In this document: piece after piece, positions 1-9,526 of the stretch
Layout: the number at the start of each line of letters is the position of its first letter
Numbering within the stretch: position 1 is the stretch's first letter
DNA from: a virus
Direction: 5' to 3' (one strand)
DNA length: 64,000 nt
IMG/VR virus record: IMGVR_UViG_3300025413_000002
Coordinates: 1-64,000 of that record
Program-made: the position numbers and the translations under genes
Notes under the pieces: generated by a model
The model's database searches: none
What the model was told of the DNA's origin: nothing
What the model saw: the letters and a program-made list of their open reading frames with translations, nothing else

Positions 1-5
1 AGGCT

Positions 6-284
6 ATGCTGCATGCGATGCGTCTGGAGCTAGACTGCGAGATGCGAGCTGCTGCGAAGATTGATACTTTCTATTTGCCGATAAATACAAAAGAATACAT
101 CCAGAAGGCCAACGCCTACGTGTACCTATACCACGTCATACCCCATACTAGATGCTGGTACCCTAAGGGTAAAGCCCCATTCACACTCCCACAAGTCTGG
201 ACTAAGATGCCAACAGACTTTGATAGGGACTACGACCATATCCCGACAAAGATTAAAAACTTGATAATCGAGAACTGTTACTAA
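6..284 (+). CDS. Hypothetical protein, possibly cut at the left edge
   Basis: Product of about 92 residues with no family I recognise. The frame is open to the first base of the window, so the true start may lie outside; ATG codons at 6 and 15 are the first inside. It is rich in Tyr, Lys and Asp, with no membrane segment or Cys cluster. It ends one base before the HNH gene and shares direction with the terminase genes, so it probably belongs to the same late transcript. Confidence 0.55.
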   Translation: MLHAMRLELDCEMRAAAKIDTFYLPINTKEYIQKANAYVYLYHVIPHTRCWYPKGKAPFTLPQVWTKMPTDFDRDYDHIPTKIKNLIIENCY

Positions 285-285
285 A

Positions 286-627
286 ATGCCCTACAAGGAC
301 CCGGCAGTAAAGAAACAGAAGCACAAAGAATATAGCCGCGCCCACTACGTGGGGAACTACGCAGCAAGACGAGAAGCGCTAAATGCCAGGCGTAGGGAGT
401 TAAAGAAAGAGTGGGATGAGTACAAGAAAACGCTAGCTTGTACAAAATGTGGGTTTGACCATCACGCAGCACTAGACTTTCACCACGAAGACCCAAGCCA
501 GAAAGAGTACAACGTCAACCGCCTAGTTAGTGATGGCCGGTTCAAGAAAGCCTACGAAGAGATTGAGAAGTGCATCGTGTTATGCGCTAATTGCCATCGG
601 ATACACCACTATGAGGAAAAACTGTAG
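286..627 (+). CDS. HNH endonuclease
   Basis: A 113-aa protein of the HNH (beta-beta-alpha metal) nuclease superfamily. It has a CTKCG zinc knuckle around residues 52-55, an ALDFHH motif near 62-67 and a C-terminal CANCHRIHH block around 100-108, the usual Cys-flanked HNH arrangement. The N-terminal 50 residues are basic and probably helical, suited to DNA binding. HNH genes beside terminase genes are common in phages and some assist packaging-linked cleavage; a free-standing homing endonuclease is the alternative. ATG start directly after the preceding stop. Confidence 0.85.
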   Translation: MPYKDPAVKKQKHKEYSRAHYVGNYAARREALNARRRELKKEWDEYKKTLACTKCGFDHHAALDFHHEDPSQKEYNVNRLVSDGRFKKAYEEIEKCIVLCANCHRIHHYEEKL

Positions 628-686
628 TAGAATCCAAACATCGCCACACGTAGCGCAGCAAGCTGCTCTATAAAAAAGGTTGCCCG

Positions 687-1325
687 TTGATTAAAGTAGA
701 ACCCACAAAGGACCATCCAGTCCCATATGTAGCGCAGGATGACGAGACCAAGACGTTTACGGACGAGCTTGCCGTAACTGCTAACACCCTAAGTCTTCTA
801 GAAGAGTTGGGTGGCGGACCAGACATTGACCCCGAGACTGCCAGAGCTGAGAAGAGCTTGGTAGAAAATGCACTCAAGAAACAAAACAAAAAAGCTATGC
901 AGAGCGTTACTACAGCTGCATACGCTGCTAGAGAATTTATAACCCAGTATGCCAACCAGGTAGCAGCAGATGTTACTGAGGTAAGAAGTGCGATAACTAC
1001 AAAGTTGTTAGCACTCGCTAACTGCGGCGACCCTAAGTTCGAGTTAAAGGCCATCGAGTTGTTAGGTAAGCATAGTGATATAGCACTGTTCACAGAGCGT
1101 TCCGAGATAACCATAAACCACAAATCGTCAGCCGACCTAGAAGAAGCCATCAAAGAAAGAGTCAAGCGCTTACTTAACGCTGATGTTGTAGATGTGACTC
1201 CACTGATGGACGACTTAGATGCGGAGCTTGCCGCTACTGAAGAGGCGACATTTGAAGAAGCACAGCAAGAAGTATTAGCCGATGAGGACGTCGATAGTGA
1301 AGCCGGCACAAGAGATACTAGATAA
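687..1325 (+). CDS. terS: Terminase small subunit (probable)
   Basis: A 212-aa, mostly helical, acidic-tailed protein directly upstream of and overlapping the large terminase gene by 44 bases, the classic position of the DNA-recognition subunit of the packaging motor. A central segment with ELKAIELLGKHSDIALFTER resembles small terminase subunits of podoviruses. The start is a TTG at 687 preceded by AAGGT; no ATG is available in frame after the upstream stop at 651. The C-terminal 40 residues are Glu/Asp-rich and could contact the large subunit. The call rests on position plus weak similarity. Confidence 0.65.
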   Translation: MIKVEPTKDHPVPYVAQDDETKTFTDELAVTANTLSLLEELGGGPDIDPETARAEKSLVENALKKQNKKAMQSVTTAAYAAREFITQYANQVAADVTEVRSAITTKLLALANCGDPKFELKAIELLGKHSDIALFTERSEITINHKSSADLEEAIKERVKRLLNADVVDVTPLMDDLDAELAATEEATFEEAQQEVLADEDVDSEAGTRDTR

Positions 1326-2841
1326 GATATCTCTCAAAGATATACCCAAGATACTTCCACAGCTAACGGAAGCGGAGCAGCGCATGCTCCTGATGGAGCT
1401 AGAGAAGCTTGGTGAGTTAAAGAATAAAGAATTAGCACAGGAGAAGTTCATTGCGTTCGTTAATAAAGTGTGGCCGTCATTTATTGCAGGGCGTCACCAC
1501 GCTCGCATGGCTCAAGCGTTCGAAGAAGTGGCTAACGGTACATGTAAAAGACTTATTATTAACATGCCTCCACGTCACACGAAGTCCGAGTTCGCCTCTT
1601 ACTTACTCCCCGCTTGGTTCCTGGGTAAATTTCCGGGCAAAAAAGTTATTCAGACGTCTCATACGGCAGAGTTGGCTGTTGGCTTCGGACGTAAAGTTCG
1701 AAATTTGGTTGATTCAGAGGCGTATAAGTCGATATTTCCAGGCGTAGGACTCCAAGCTGACTCAAAAGCAGCGGGGCGTTGGGCGACTAACAGTGGTGGA
1801 GACTATTTTGCGATTGGTGTGGGCGGTGCGGTGACTGGTAAGGGCGCTGATTTGTTGATAATTGACGACCCACACTCAGAACAAGAGGCGACATTAGCCG
1901 AAACTAACAGTGATGTGTACGACAAAACGTACGAATGGTACACATCTGGACCACGTCAGCGTCTACAACCAGGCGGAGCCATCGTAATTGTGATGACACG
2001 GTGGTCTAAGAAGGACTTAACAGGCCAAGTTCTTAAATCTGCAGCTGGAAGAAGCGGTGAAGAGTGGAAAGTGATTGAATTTCCAGCGATTTTGCCCTCA
2101 GGTAACCCACTCTGGCCCGAATTTTGGCCAATTGAGCAGTTAGAAGCGCTAAGAAACGAGTTGCCGGTGTCAAAATGGCAAGCTCAGTACCAACAAGCGC
2201 CTACTTCATCTGTTTCGGCCATCATTAAACGCGAGTGGTGGCGTATTTGGGAGGAAGATAACCCTCCTTATTGCGACTTTATCATCCAATCTTGGGATAC
2301 TGCGTTCTTAAAAACCGAACGAAGCGACTATTCTGCGTGTACAACGTGGGGTGTTTTCTATAGAGACGACGATACAGGGCGCCCACAGGCCAACATTATC
2401 CTATTAAATGCAATCAAAAAGCGTATGGAGTTTCCAGAATTAAAGCAGCGTGCGTTCGATGAATGGCAAGAATGGCAACCAGATTCACTGATTGTTGAAG
2501 CAAAAGCATCAGGTAGTCCACTTTTATTTGAATTAAGAGCCATGGGTATACCCGTTCAGGAATATACTCCTGGTAAAGGAAGTGATAAAATCGCGAGATT
2601 AAATAGTGTCTCGGATATTTTTGCGTCTGGATTAGTTTGGGTGCCTGAGACAAGGTGGGGTGAAGAGTTAGTAGAAGAAGTAGCTAGCTTCCCATCAGGC
2701 GAACATGATGACTTAGTGGACTCGATGACCCAAGCCATCATGAGGTTTAGAAGAGGTGGTTTTATACGGTTGGAGTCAGACGAGCCTGACCCAGTGAAAT
2801 ATTTTAAATCCAAGAAGAATGCTGGATTTTACAGAGTTTAA
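1282..2841 (+). CDS. terL: Terminase large subunit, packaging ATPase-nuclease
   Basis: Motor that drives DNA into the procapsid and cuts the concatemer. The N-terminal ATPase shows a Walker A of the MPPRHTKS kind at about residues 95-102 (the usual GKS is TKS) and Walker B LLIIDD at 191-196. The C-terminal RNase H-like nuclease shows QSWDTAF near 337, VEAKASG near 409 and the acidic pair in GEHDDLVDS near 483. Length 519 aa is normal for the family. The ATG at 1282 lies within the end of terS, and this overlap suggests translational coupling. Confidence 0.95.
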   Translation: MRTSIVKPAQEILDKISLKDIPKILPQLTEAEQRMLLMELEKLGELKNKELAQEKFIAFVNKVWPSFIAGRHHARMAQAFEEVANGTCKRLIINMPPRHTKSEFASYLLPAWFLGKFPGKKVIQTSHTAELAVGFGRKVRNLVDSEAYKSIFPGVGLQADSKAAGRWATNSGGDYFAIGVGGAVTGKGADLLIIDDPHSEQEATLAETNSDVYDKTYEWYTSGPRQRLQPGGAIVIVMTRWSKKDLTGQVLKSAAGRSGEEWKVIEFPAILPSGNPLWPEFWPIEQLEALRNELPVSKWQAQYQQAPTSSVSAIIKREWWRIWEEDNPPYCDFIIQSWDTAFLKTERSDYSACTTWGVFYRDDDTGRPQANIILLNAIKKRMEFPELKQRAFDEWQEWQPDSLIVEAKASGSPLLFELRAMGIPVQEYTPGKGSDKIARLNSVSDIFASGLVWVPETRWGEELVEEVASFPSGEHDDLVDSMTQAIMRFRRGGFIRLESDEPDPVKYFKSKKNAGFYRV

Positions 2842-2854
2842 ATAGGAACTAATT

Positions 2855-5389
2855 ATGGCGATGGACAAAGGTTTATATCAGGCACCTCAGGGTATTGCAG
2901 GCTCACCAAATGAGCCACCACTGGAAATTGAGATTGTTGACCCAGAGGCAATACATATTGGTATTGATGGAGAACCAATTCTCGACATAGAAAAAGACCA
3001 AGAAGAAGATAGCAAGTTCGATGAGAACTTAGCTGAGCAGATTGATGAAGGTGTTCTTCAAACTATTGCTAGTGACTTGATTGGATTAATTGATGCGGAC
3101 GTTGCGGCTAGAAAAGACTGGGCGGATACGTATGTCGAAGGTCTTAAGTTATTGGGACTTAAATACGAAGAGACGACTGAACCCTGGGCAGGGGCATGTG
3201 GCGTTTACCACCCAATGCTTGCTGAAGCTGTCGTTAAATTTCAATCAGAAGCTATTATGGAAACCTTCCCAGCGATGGGTCCGGTCAAGACAAAGATTGT
3301 TGGTAAAGAAACTCAGGATAAAAAAGAAGCAGCGGTTCGTGTCTCGGAGGACATGAATTACAAACTTACGGAGCAGATGAGTGAATATCGTCCCGAGCAA
3401 GAGAAGTTGTTATGGAACCTCCCGTTAGCTGGTTCAGCATTTAAGAAAGTCTACTATGACCCAAGCCTTGGCCGACAAGTTGCAATCTTTATTCCGGCTG
3501 AAGATTTAATCGTCCCTTATGGCGCTTCTAACTTAGAGAACGCTGAGCGCATTACACACCAGATGCGTAAGACCAAGAATGACGTTAGAAAGTTACAAGC
3601 AGCAGGATTCTGGCGTGATATTGATTTGGGTGAACCAACCAATGTAATGGATGATATCGAAAAACGTAAGGCGGAGGAGCAAGGCTTCTCTGCAACTACG
3701 GACAACCGATTCAGAATTTTTGAAATTTGTGTGGACTATGACTTACCTGGGTACGAAGATGAGGCAGGAATTGCACTACCTTACATCATTACCATCGAAA
3801 AGAGCACCGCAAAGGTGCTAGCCATCCGCCGTAACTGGTATGAGGATGATATCTTGAAACTGAAGAGAAACCACTTTGTACATTATCAATATGTACCTGG
3901 GTTTGGTTTCTACGGTTATGGATTGATTCACCTTATCGGAGGCTATGCTCGCAGTGCTACTACTATTGTTCGCCAACTCGTCGACGCTGGTACTTTATCT
4001 AATCTTCCCGGTGGGTTAAAAGCCCGCGGCTTACGGGTTAAGGGGGATGACACTCCTATTAGCCCAGGAGAGTTTAGAGATGTTGATGTACCAAGCGGTA
4101 CTATTAAAGACAACATTATGTTGTTGCCATACAAAGAGCCTAGCCAGACTCTTATGTCTTTGTTCAACCAAATTGTTCAAGAAGGCCGTGCTTTCGTATC
4201 TGCTGGGGACCTCCAAGTGTCCGACATGGGTGGTAATGCGCCTGTTGGAACTACTCTGGCTATTCTCGAGCGCACTCTTAAGGTAATGTCCGCAATTCAA
4301 GCTCGTTTGCATTATTCGATGAAGCAAGAATTTAAACTACTTAAGACAATTATTGCCGACTACACACCAGAGGATTATGACTATGAACCTGAAGAAGGCA
4401 GTCGCGCAGCTAAGAAATCGGATTACGATGATGTTGAGGTTTTACCGGTTAGCGACCCTAATGCGTCTACGATGGCGCAGAAAATCGTACAGTATCAAGC
4501 TGTGCTCCAATTGGCTGCACAAGCACCACAACTCTACAACCTCCCGCTCTTACACCGCCAAATGATTGAAGTGTTGGGCGTTAAGAATGCTCAAAAACTT
4601 GTACCGATTGCAGATGACCAGAAGCCACAAGACCCAGTAACTGAGAATCAAAATGCGTTGATGTTAAAACCTATAAAGGCTTTCGCAACACAAGACCACC
4701 AGGCACACATTGCGGTTCACATGGCTGCTATGCAAGACCCACATATCAATCAGTTGTTACAAGGTAACCCACAAGCCCAACAAATTGCACAAGCTATGTA
4801 TGCGCATATTAATGAACATATTGGCTTTGAGTATCGGGTTCAAATCGGTCAACAAATGGGTATGCCAATGCCTCCACAAAGTATGGATGAGGCTGGTGAG
4901 GAAGAAGATACCAATATGACTCCAGAGATGGAAGCTCAGTTGGCTCCGCTAATGGCTCAAGCAGCACAAAAGCTATTAGCCCAAAACCAGACGCAAGCTA
5001 AGCAGGCACAAGCTCAACAACAAGCTCAAGACCCAATTATTCAGATGCAGATGCAAGAGTTGCAGATTAAGCAGCAAGAGCAACAACGCAAAGCACAGAA
5101 AGACCAACAGGACTTCCAGCTTAAGCAACAACAGTTGCAAATTGAACAGGCTCGTATCCAGACTCAAGCAGCCCTTTCTACACAACAGACTAAAGCCCAA
5201 GTGGTTATGAACCAGCAAAAGCTTAAGACCCAACGTGTAAGTAAGGGAGCTGACATTATGGCTAATGCTATGCATAAAGAGCACGATACACAGCACCAGA
5301 AAGAAACACAGGCAGCTAACCAGTTACATCAAATGATGACAGCTGGACAGCAAGCCACAAACCAACCCAAAAAGGAAACTAAAGAGTGA
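2855..5389 (+). CDS. Portal protein
   Basis: An 844-aa protein directly after the large terminase, where the portal (the dodecameric gate at the capsid vertex) normally lies. The central region, with segments such as KLLWNLPLAGSAFKKVYYDP and FVHYQYVPGFGFYGYG, is typical of P22-type podovirus portals. Residues about 690-830 are strongly Gln-rich and predicted helical coiled coil, like the barrel extension of long portals. The acidic N-terminal 70 residues are probably disordered. SD GGAAC precedes the ATG. Confidence 0.9.
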   Translation: MAMDKGLYQAPQGIAGSPNEPPLEIEIVDPEAIHIGIDGEPILDIEKDQEEDSKFDENLAEQIDEGVLQTIASDLIGLIDADVAARKDWADTYVEGLKLLGLKYEETTEPWAGACGVYHPMLAEAVVKFQSEAIMETFPAMGPVKTKIVGKETQDKKEAAVRVSEDMNYKLTEQMSEYRPEQEKLLWNLPLAGSAFKKVYYDPSLGRQVAIFIPAEDLIVPYGASNLENAERITHQMRKTKNDVRKLQAAGFWRDIDLGEPTNVMDDIEKRKAEEQGFSATTDNRFRIFEICVDYDLPGYEDEAGIALPYIITIEKSTAKVLAIRRNWYEDDILKLKRNHFVHYQYVPGFGFYGYGLIHLIGGYARSATTIVRQLVDAGTLSNLPGGLKARGLRVKGDDTPISPGEFRDVDVPSGTIKDNIMLLPYKEPSQTLMSLFNQIVQEGRAFVSAGDLQVSDMGGNAPVGTTLAILERTLKVMSAIQARLHYSMKQEFKLLKTIIADYTPEDYDYEPEEGSRAAKKSDYDDVEVLPVSDPNASTMAQKIVQYQAVLQLAAQAPQLYNLPLLHRQMIEVLGVKNAQKLVPIADDQKPQDPVTENQNALMLKPIKAFATQDHQAHIAVHMAAMQDPHINQLLQGNPQAQQIAQAMYAHINEHIGFEYRVQIGQQMGMPMPPQSMDEAGEEEDTNMTPEMEAQLAPLMAQAAQKLLAQNQTQAKQAQAQQQAQDPIIQMQMQELQIKQQEQQRKAQKDQQDFQLKQQQLQIEQARIQTQAALSTQQTKAQVVMNQQKLKTQRVSKGADIMANAMHKEHDTQHQKETQAANQLHQMMTAGQQATNQPKKETKE

Positions 5390-5574
5390 CCGAGTATGAC
5401 TACCTAGTCGGCGAGCTTGAAAAAGAAATCGAGGCTAGAGCACAATCCGTTGCCGCAGGCAATTGCAAAAGTATTGAAGAGTATCGAAACACAACAGGGA
5501 TTATCCGTGGTCTTGCCCTTGCTGTGGATTTAATCAAAGACCGCGTGCAAAAACTAGAGGACTCAGATGAGTGA
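5386..5574 (+). CDS. Small hypothetical protein
   Basis: A 62-aa acidic, helical protein starting at GTG that overlaps the portal stop as GTGA. It has two predicted helices and no Cys or membrane segment. The position between portal and co-chaperonin, with overlaps on both sides, shows it is part of the head operon. I do not recognise a family. Confidence 0.75.
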   Translation: MTEYDYLVGELEKEIEARAQSVAAGNCKSIEEYRNTTGIIRGLALAVDLIKDRVQKLEDSDE

Positions 5575-5971
5575 ACTTATCATCAGTGACGCATTAGGCA
5601 ATTTGTCTAAGCTACCTGAAAAACAAGAAGCAAAGGCAACACAACTTCCTAAACCCCAAAGCTACCATATTCTATGTATGGTTCCAAAGGCAGAAGAAGA
5701 GTATTCAGAAAGTGGCATTATCAAGTCAGCATTGACTCAGCAGCACGAGGAAGTGTTAACCCCTGTTTTATTTGTTATGGCTTTAGGTCCAGATGCTTAT
5801 GCTGATAAAGAGCGTTTCCCTAGTGGTCCTAGCTGTAAGGTAGGTGACTTTATTTTGATTCGTCCAAATTCAGGTTCACGAGTGAAAATTCATGGGCAAG
5901 AATTTAGAGTGATAAATGATGATTCTGTTGAATGTACAGTCGATGACCCGAGAGGGATTAGCCGTGCGTAA
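5567..5971 (+). CDS. groES: Phage co-chaperonin, GroES-like (Cpn10)
   Basis: A 134-aa GroES-like protein. After about 30 extra N-terminal residues come a beta strand (HILCMVPK), a mobile-loop-like stretch with ESGIIK (residues 48-53, matching the hydrophobic GIV/GII anchor that binds GroEL), and a C-terminal barrel with CKVGDFILIRPNSG and VKIHGQEFRVIND, the Cpn10 hallmarks. No GroEL gene is visible, so it most likely caps host GroEL during capsid protein folding, as T4 gp31 does. Position between portal and scaffold fits that role. The ATG overlaps the preceding stop. Confidence 0.85.
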   Translation: MSELIISDALGNLSKLPEKQEAKATQLPKPQSYHILCMVPKAEEEYSESGIIKSALTQQHEEVLTPVLFVMALGPDAYADKERFPSGPSCKVGDFILIRPNSGSRVKIHGQEFRVINDDSVECTVDDPRGISRA

Positions 5972-6380
5972 TGAAGCCCAAAAGTTAGCTAAACGAAAGT
6001 ATGAGCAAAGCGAAAAGGGCAAAGCGGCCAAAAAACGTCATGAAGCAACTTATGTTGCATCTGGTGGTAGGGCGGAAGCTGAAAAACGTAGAAGTGCTAA
6101 ACCACTTACCGAAGCAAAAAGAATTGCAAAACTTAAATACCAATTAGTTAGACGTGGGTCAGAAAAAACCTTATCCATTTTTGATGAGTTTGTATTAAAA
6201 GAAGCTATTTCTCTTGCTAGGTTAAGGGAACAAATGCTTGGAACTAAACGGCATGTTGACCATATTATTCCCGTCTCAAAAGGCGGTGCTAGTACATATG
6301 ACAATATTCAAGTGGTGCCAGCATTATGGAATAGACGAAAGTCTAACAAACACACCGGGTTGTTTTTTACCCGTGCATAA
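5964..6380 (+). CDS. HNH endonuclease, probable homing endonuclease
   Basis: 138 aa from a GTG at 5964 that is preceded by GAGGGA and overlaps the end of groES. A basic N-terminal half (KRKYEQSEKGKAAKKRHEA) precedes a canonical HNH core, HVDHIIPVSKGG then YDNIQVV and NRRKSNK, in the last 50 residues. An in-frame ATG at 5916 would overlap groES by 56 bases and has no ribosome site. It interrupts the head gene block between co-chaperonin and scaffold, as free-standing homing endonucleases do. Confidence 0.85.
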   Translation: MRNEAQKLAKRKYEQSEKGKAAKKRHEATYVASGGRAEAEKRRSAKPLTEAKRIAKLKYQLVRRGSEKTLSIFDEFVLKEAISLARLREQMLGTKRHVDHIIPVSKGGASTYDNIQVVPALWNRRKSNKHTGLFFTRA

Positions 6381-6390
6381 GGAGATTTAA

Positions 6391-7458
6391 ATGGCAACAG
6401 AAGAATTCGGCGCAGTGACATTTGGAGAGGGCGGTAAAGTAATTCCTTTAGGTGGGGAAAGCGATACCTATGAGTTTCCAGATGAGATTGAAGCTAAAGA
6501 AGAAAAACAGACTAAGGGTAAACCCGAAGTAAAGATTGAAGCAGATGCAAGTGATGTGGGTATTGAAATCGTTGACGATACCCCCGCTGAAGACAAAGGC
6601 CGTGAGCCAATGGAGACAGCACCGGAAGAAGTTGATGAGGATGAACTTAATGAGTACGATAAAAAAGTTCAGCGTAGGATAAAGAAGTTCAGCAAAGGCT
6701 ACCATGACGAGCGCCGTGCTAAGGAAGAAGCTATTAAGATGCGTGAAGAAGCGCTTCGAGTAGCCCAATTCATGGCTGAAGAGAACAAAAAACTGCAAGC
6801 TCAGTTACATGAGGGCAGCAAAGTTCTTATTCAACAAGGCCAAATTAGTGCGGAATCAGAGCTTCAAATGGCTAAAAAAGCCTATAAAGAAGCCTACGAT
6901 ATGGGTGATTCTGATGCGTTAGTAGAAGCACAGATGAAAATTGCCGAGGCCACTTTAAAGTTAGACAAGGTGCAAAACATGCGCCCTGTAGAAATTAAAG
7001 AAGACCAATATAAAGTACCACAGGCACAACCAGAAGCACCTGCTCAAGATTCAAAACTTACCAAATGGCTAGATGAAAACCCTTGGTATGGTGGCGAAAC
7101 TCCAGAAGAAGATGAAATGACGGGCCTTGCCATCACAGTACATAATCGACTCGCAAGAGAATTTGGTGAAAAATATGTTGGCACCGATGACTATTACGAA
7201 AAAATTAATGCTACAATGAAAAAAAGGTTCCCTGACCATTTTCAGGAGCAAGACGAGACACAAGAAGTAGAAGCAAAAACACCGGTTAAAACCCGTGCAA
7301 TAAAACCCGCTGCAGCAGTTGTAGCTCCTGCTACCCGCTCAGTTGCCCCTAAGAAAGTACAATTAACGCCTACTCAGGTACAAATTGCGAAGCGCCTTGG
7401 CGTTCCGCTAGAGTTGTATGCTAAGAAGGTTGCCGAACAAATGAATGGAGATAGATAA
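6391..7458 (+). CDS. Scaffolding protein (probable)
   Basis: A 355-aa protein with a very acidic, probably disordered N-terminus (about residues 30-90), a long charged coiled coil (about 95-210) and a basic, Pro/Ala-rich C-terminus. This composition and position, between portal and major capsid genes, is that of the internal scaffold that guides procapsid assembly and is then expelled. Strong SD AAGGAG upstream. No catalytic motif is visible, so there is no sign of a fused protease. Confidence 0.7.
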   Translation: MATEEFGAVTFGEGGKVIPLGGESDTYEFPDEIEAKEEKQTKGKPEVKIEADASDVGIEIVDDTPAEDKGREPMETAPEEVDEDELNEYDKKVQRRIKKFSKGYHDERRAKEEAIKMREEALRVAQFMAEENKKLQAQLHEGSKVLIQQGQISAESELQMAKKAYKEAYDMGDSDALVEAQMKIAEATLKLDKVQNMRPVEIKEDQYKVPQAQPEAPAQDSKLTKWLDENPWYGGETPEEDEMTGLAITVHNRLAREFGEKYVGTDDYYEKINATMKKRFPDHFQEQDETQEVEAKTPVKTRAIKPAAAVVAPATRSVAPKKVQLTPTQVQIAKRLGVPLELYAKKVAEQMNGDR

Positions 7459-7904
7459 TGAGTAAGATTACACGCGAACTTGAAACTCGTGAAACCGAGA
7501 TGAAGCCAGTAGCAACATGGGCACCCCCAGAGTTACTGCCTCAACCAAATGAGCGTCCAGGCTGGGTACACCGTTATGTACGGACATCCACACTTGGTAC
7601 AGTCGACCCAATGAATGTCTCTTCAAAGCGTAGGGAAGGGTTTGAACCTGTTAAGGCAGAAGACTATCCTGAGCTTATGGCCCACGCGTCCTTAGATGGA
7701 CAGTTTAAAGGCTCAATTGAAATTGGTGGTTTAGTTTTATGCCGTGCCCCAGCTGAATTTATGGAACAGCGCGCATCTCACTTTGAGAAGCTAGCTAACC
7801 AGCAGATGGAGTCGGTAGATAATACCTATATGCGTGAGAATGACCCACGTATGCCGTTGTTTAAAGAACGGTCTACTAAGGTTACTTTCGGTAAAGGTAG
7901 TTAA
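7458..7904 (+). CDS. Head-associated hypothetical protein
   Basis: 148 aa starting in the TAATG junction with the scaffold stop. It has a Pro/Trp-rich patch (ATWAPPELLPQP) and a compact C-terminal half. Conserved location between scaffold and capsid genes suggests a head-assembly or virion role, but I recognise no fold. Confidence 0.7.
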   Translation: MSKITRELETRETEMKPVATWAPPELLPQPNERPGWVHRYVRTSTLGTVDPMNVSSKRREGFEPVKAEDYPELMAHASLDGQFKGSIEIGGLVLCRAPAEFMEQRASHFEKLANQQMESVDNTYMRENDPRMPLFKERSTKVTFGKGS

Positions 7905-7928
7905 TTTAATTAATCTAGGAGATTTAAT

Positions 7929-8579
7929 ATGGCAACAGTAGCAGGTCCTTATGGACTAAAGCCAATTAACCTCATCGGTGGTCAGTCGTTTAATGGTGGT
8001 GTAATCCGTGAATTTGCGGTTACAACTAATAACACTGCTCCTATCGGTAATGGTGACTTGGTTCAAATCACAGCCGGTGTTCCAACCGTTGTGTCTTCTA
8101 CGCCAGCAGCTGGTACCCAAAAGGGTCTGGTTGGTGTTTGCGTAGGTGTTCGTTATCAATTGGCTGGTCAACAGCTTGGTTACCCTTTGTATGCTCAGTA
8201 TTTGCCAGCTAACGCTGTCACTGCTGGTTATACAAACATCTTTGTTCGTGTTATGGACGACCCAGATGCATTGTTCCAAGTTCAAGCAACTGGTTCAGTT
8301 ACTGCCGCTAATATCGGTTCTAACGCCCAATTGACTGGCTTCACAAATGGTACAGGTAGTACAACTGTTAACACTACTACTGGTAACTCAGTAATTAGCT
8401 TGTTGCAAAGCTCTATTTCTAATAACAATGCTACATACGCTGTACGTATCGTTGACTTAGTAAACGAGTCTTCAACATTCGGTGGTAACTTCCCTTCGAA
8501 CCCAGGCGACGCTTATACAGACTGTATCGTTAAGTTGAACTTTGGTGTTCATTCATACTATTCTGCACAATCTAACTAA
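7929..8579 (+). CDS. Probable capsid decoration or minor head protein
   Basis: 216 aa, Gly/Thr/Asn/Val-rich and predicted all-beta, beginning with MATVAGPYGLKPINLIGG. It has its own strong SD (AGGAG) and lies just upstream of the major capsid gene with matching optimised codon use. Head decoration (cement) proteins often sit here. The role is inferred from position and composition; a second capsid-like or tail component cannot be excluded. Confidence 0.55.
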   Translation: MATVAGPYGLKPINLIGGQSFNGGVIREFAVTTNNTAPIGNGDLVQITAGVPTVVSSTPAAGTQKGLVGVCVGVRYQLAGQQLGYPLYAQYLPANAVTAGYTNIFVRVMDDPDALFQVQATGSVTAANIGSNAQLTGFTNGTGSTTVNTTTGNSVISLLQSSISNNNATYAVRIVDLVNESSTFGGNFPSNPGDAYTDCIVKLNFGVHSYYSAQSN

Positions 8580-8590
8580 GGAGCTAAAAC

Positions 8591-9508
8591 ATGGCTATTT
8601 CACGTTCACAGCTCCTAAAAGAGCTATTACCAGGTCTTAATGCATTGTTCGGATTAGAATATGCACGTTACGGCGAAGAGCACAAAGAGCTTTATGAAAT
8701 TGAAGCCTCTGAGCGTTCATTCGAAGAAGAAACCAAACTTTCTGGTTTCTCTGCTGCCCCAGTTAAGTCTGAAGGCGCCGCAATTGCTTATGACAATGCG
8801 CAAGAAGCATGGACAACACGCTACTCACACGAAACTATTGCTTTAGGTTTCTCAATCACTGAAGAAGCGATTGAAGATAACTTGTACGACAGCTTGTCTG
8901 CTCGCTACACTAAAGCATTGGCTCGTGGTATGGCTTATACCAAGCAAGTTAAAGCTGCTTCTGTATTGAACAACGGTTTCAACACCGGCGGTTCTTACAA
9001 CGGCGGTGACGGTGTTTCTTTGTTTAACACTGCACACCCATTGGTAGCTGGCACAACTAACAGCAACACTTTCTCTACTCAAGCCGACTTGAACGAGACT
9101 TCTTTGGAAGCCGCCGTTATTCAAATCGCTGCTTGGACAGACGAGCGTAGCTTGTTGATTGCTGCTAAGCCTAAGAAGTTGGTTGTTCCTCCTTCATTGA
9201 TGTTCGTTGCTACTCGTTTATTGGAAACCAAACTCCGTGTTGGTACTAATAACAACGATATCAGCGCTATCAATAACAACGGTACAATCCCTGGAGGTTA
9301 CATAGTTAACCACTTCTTGACCGACACAAACGCATGGTTCTTGTTGACCGACGTTCCAAACGGCTTGAAGCACTTCGTTCGTACACCACTCCAGAATTCT
9401 ATGGACGGTGACTTCGATACAGGTAACGTACGTTACAAATCACGCGAGCGTTACAGCTTCGGCTGGTCTGACCCACTCGGTGCATTTGGCTCCTCTGGCT
9501 CGTTCTAA
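8591..9508 (+). CDS. Major capsid protein, HK97 fold (Mu gpT-like)
   Basis: 305-aa main shell protein. The segment from ALGFSITEEAIEDNLYD through the long helix with ARGMAYTKQVKAA, the AAKPKKLVVPP strand and a C-terminal VRTPLQNSMDGDFDTGNVRY resemble Mu gpT-type major heads. Codon use here is the most optimised in the window, as expected for the most abundant virion protein. Strong SD AAGGAG, and a strong terminator follows the gene. The absence of an extra N-terminal delta domain agrees with a separate scaffold gene. Confidence 0.82.
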   Translation: MAISRSQLLKELLPGLNALFGLEYARYGEEHKELYEIEASERSFEEETKLSGFSAAPVKSEGAAIAYDNAQEAWTTRYSHETIALGFSITEEAIEDNLYDSLSARYTKALARGMAYTKQVKAASVLNNGFNTGGSYNGGDGVSLFNTAHPLVAGTTNSNTFSTQADLNETSLEAAVIQIAAWTDERSLLIAAKPKKLVVPPSLMFVATRLLETKLRVGTNNNDISAINNNGTIPGGYIVNHFLTDTNAWFLLTDVPNGLKHFVRTPLQNSMDGDFDTGNVRYKSRERYSFGWSDPLGAFGSSGSF

Positions 9509-9526
9509 TCAGGACTGCCTAATAAG

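Noticed and set aside
668-1309. Long - strand open frame opposite terS (213 codons)
   Set aside because: It mirrors the coding strand, is Ser/Ala-rich without domains, and runs against the operon; same reasoning for the - strand frame at 30153-30674.
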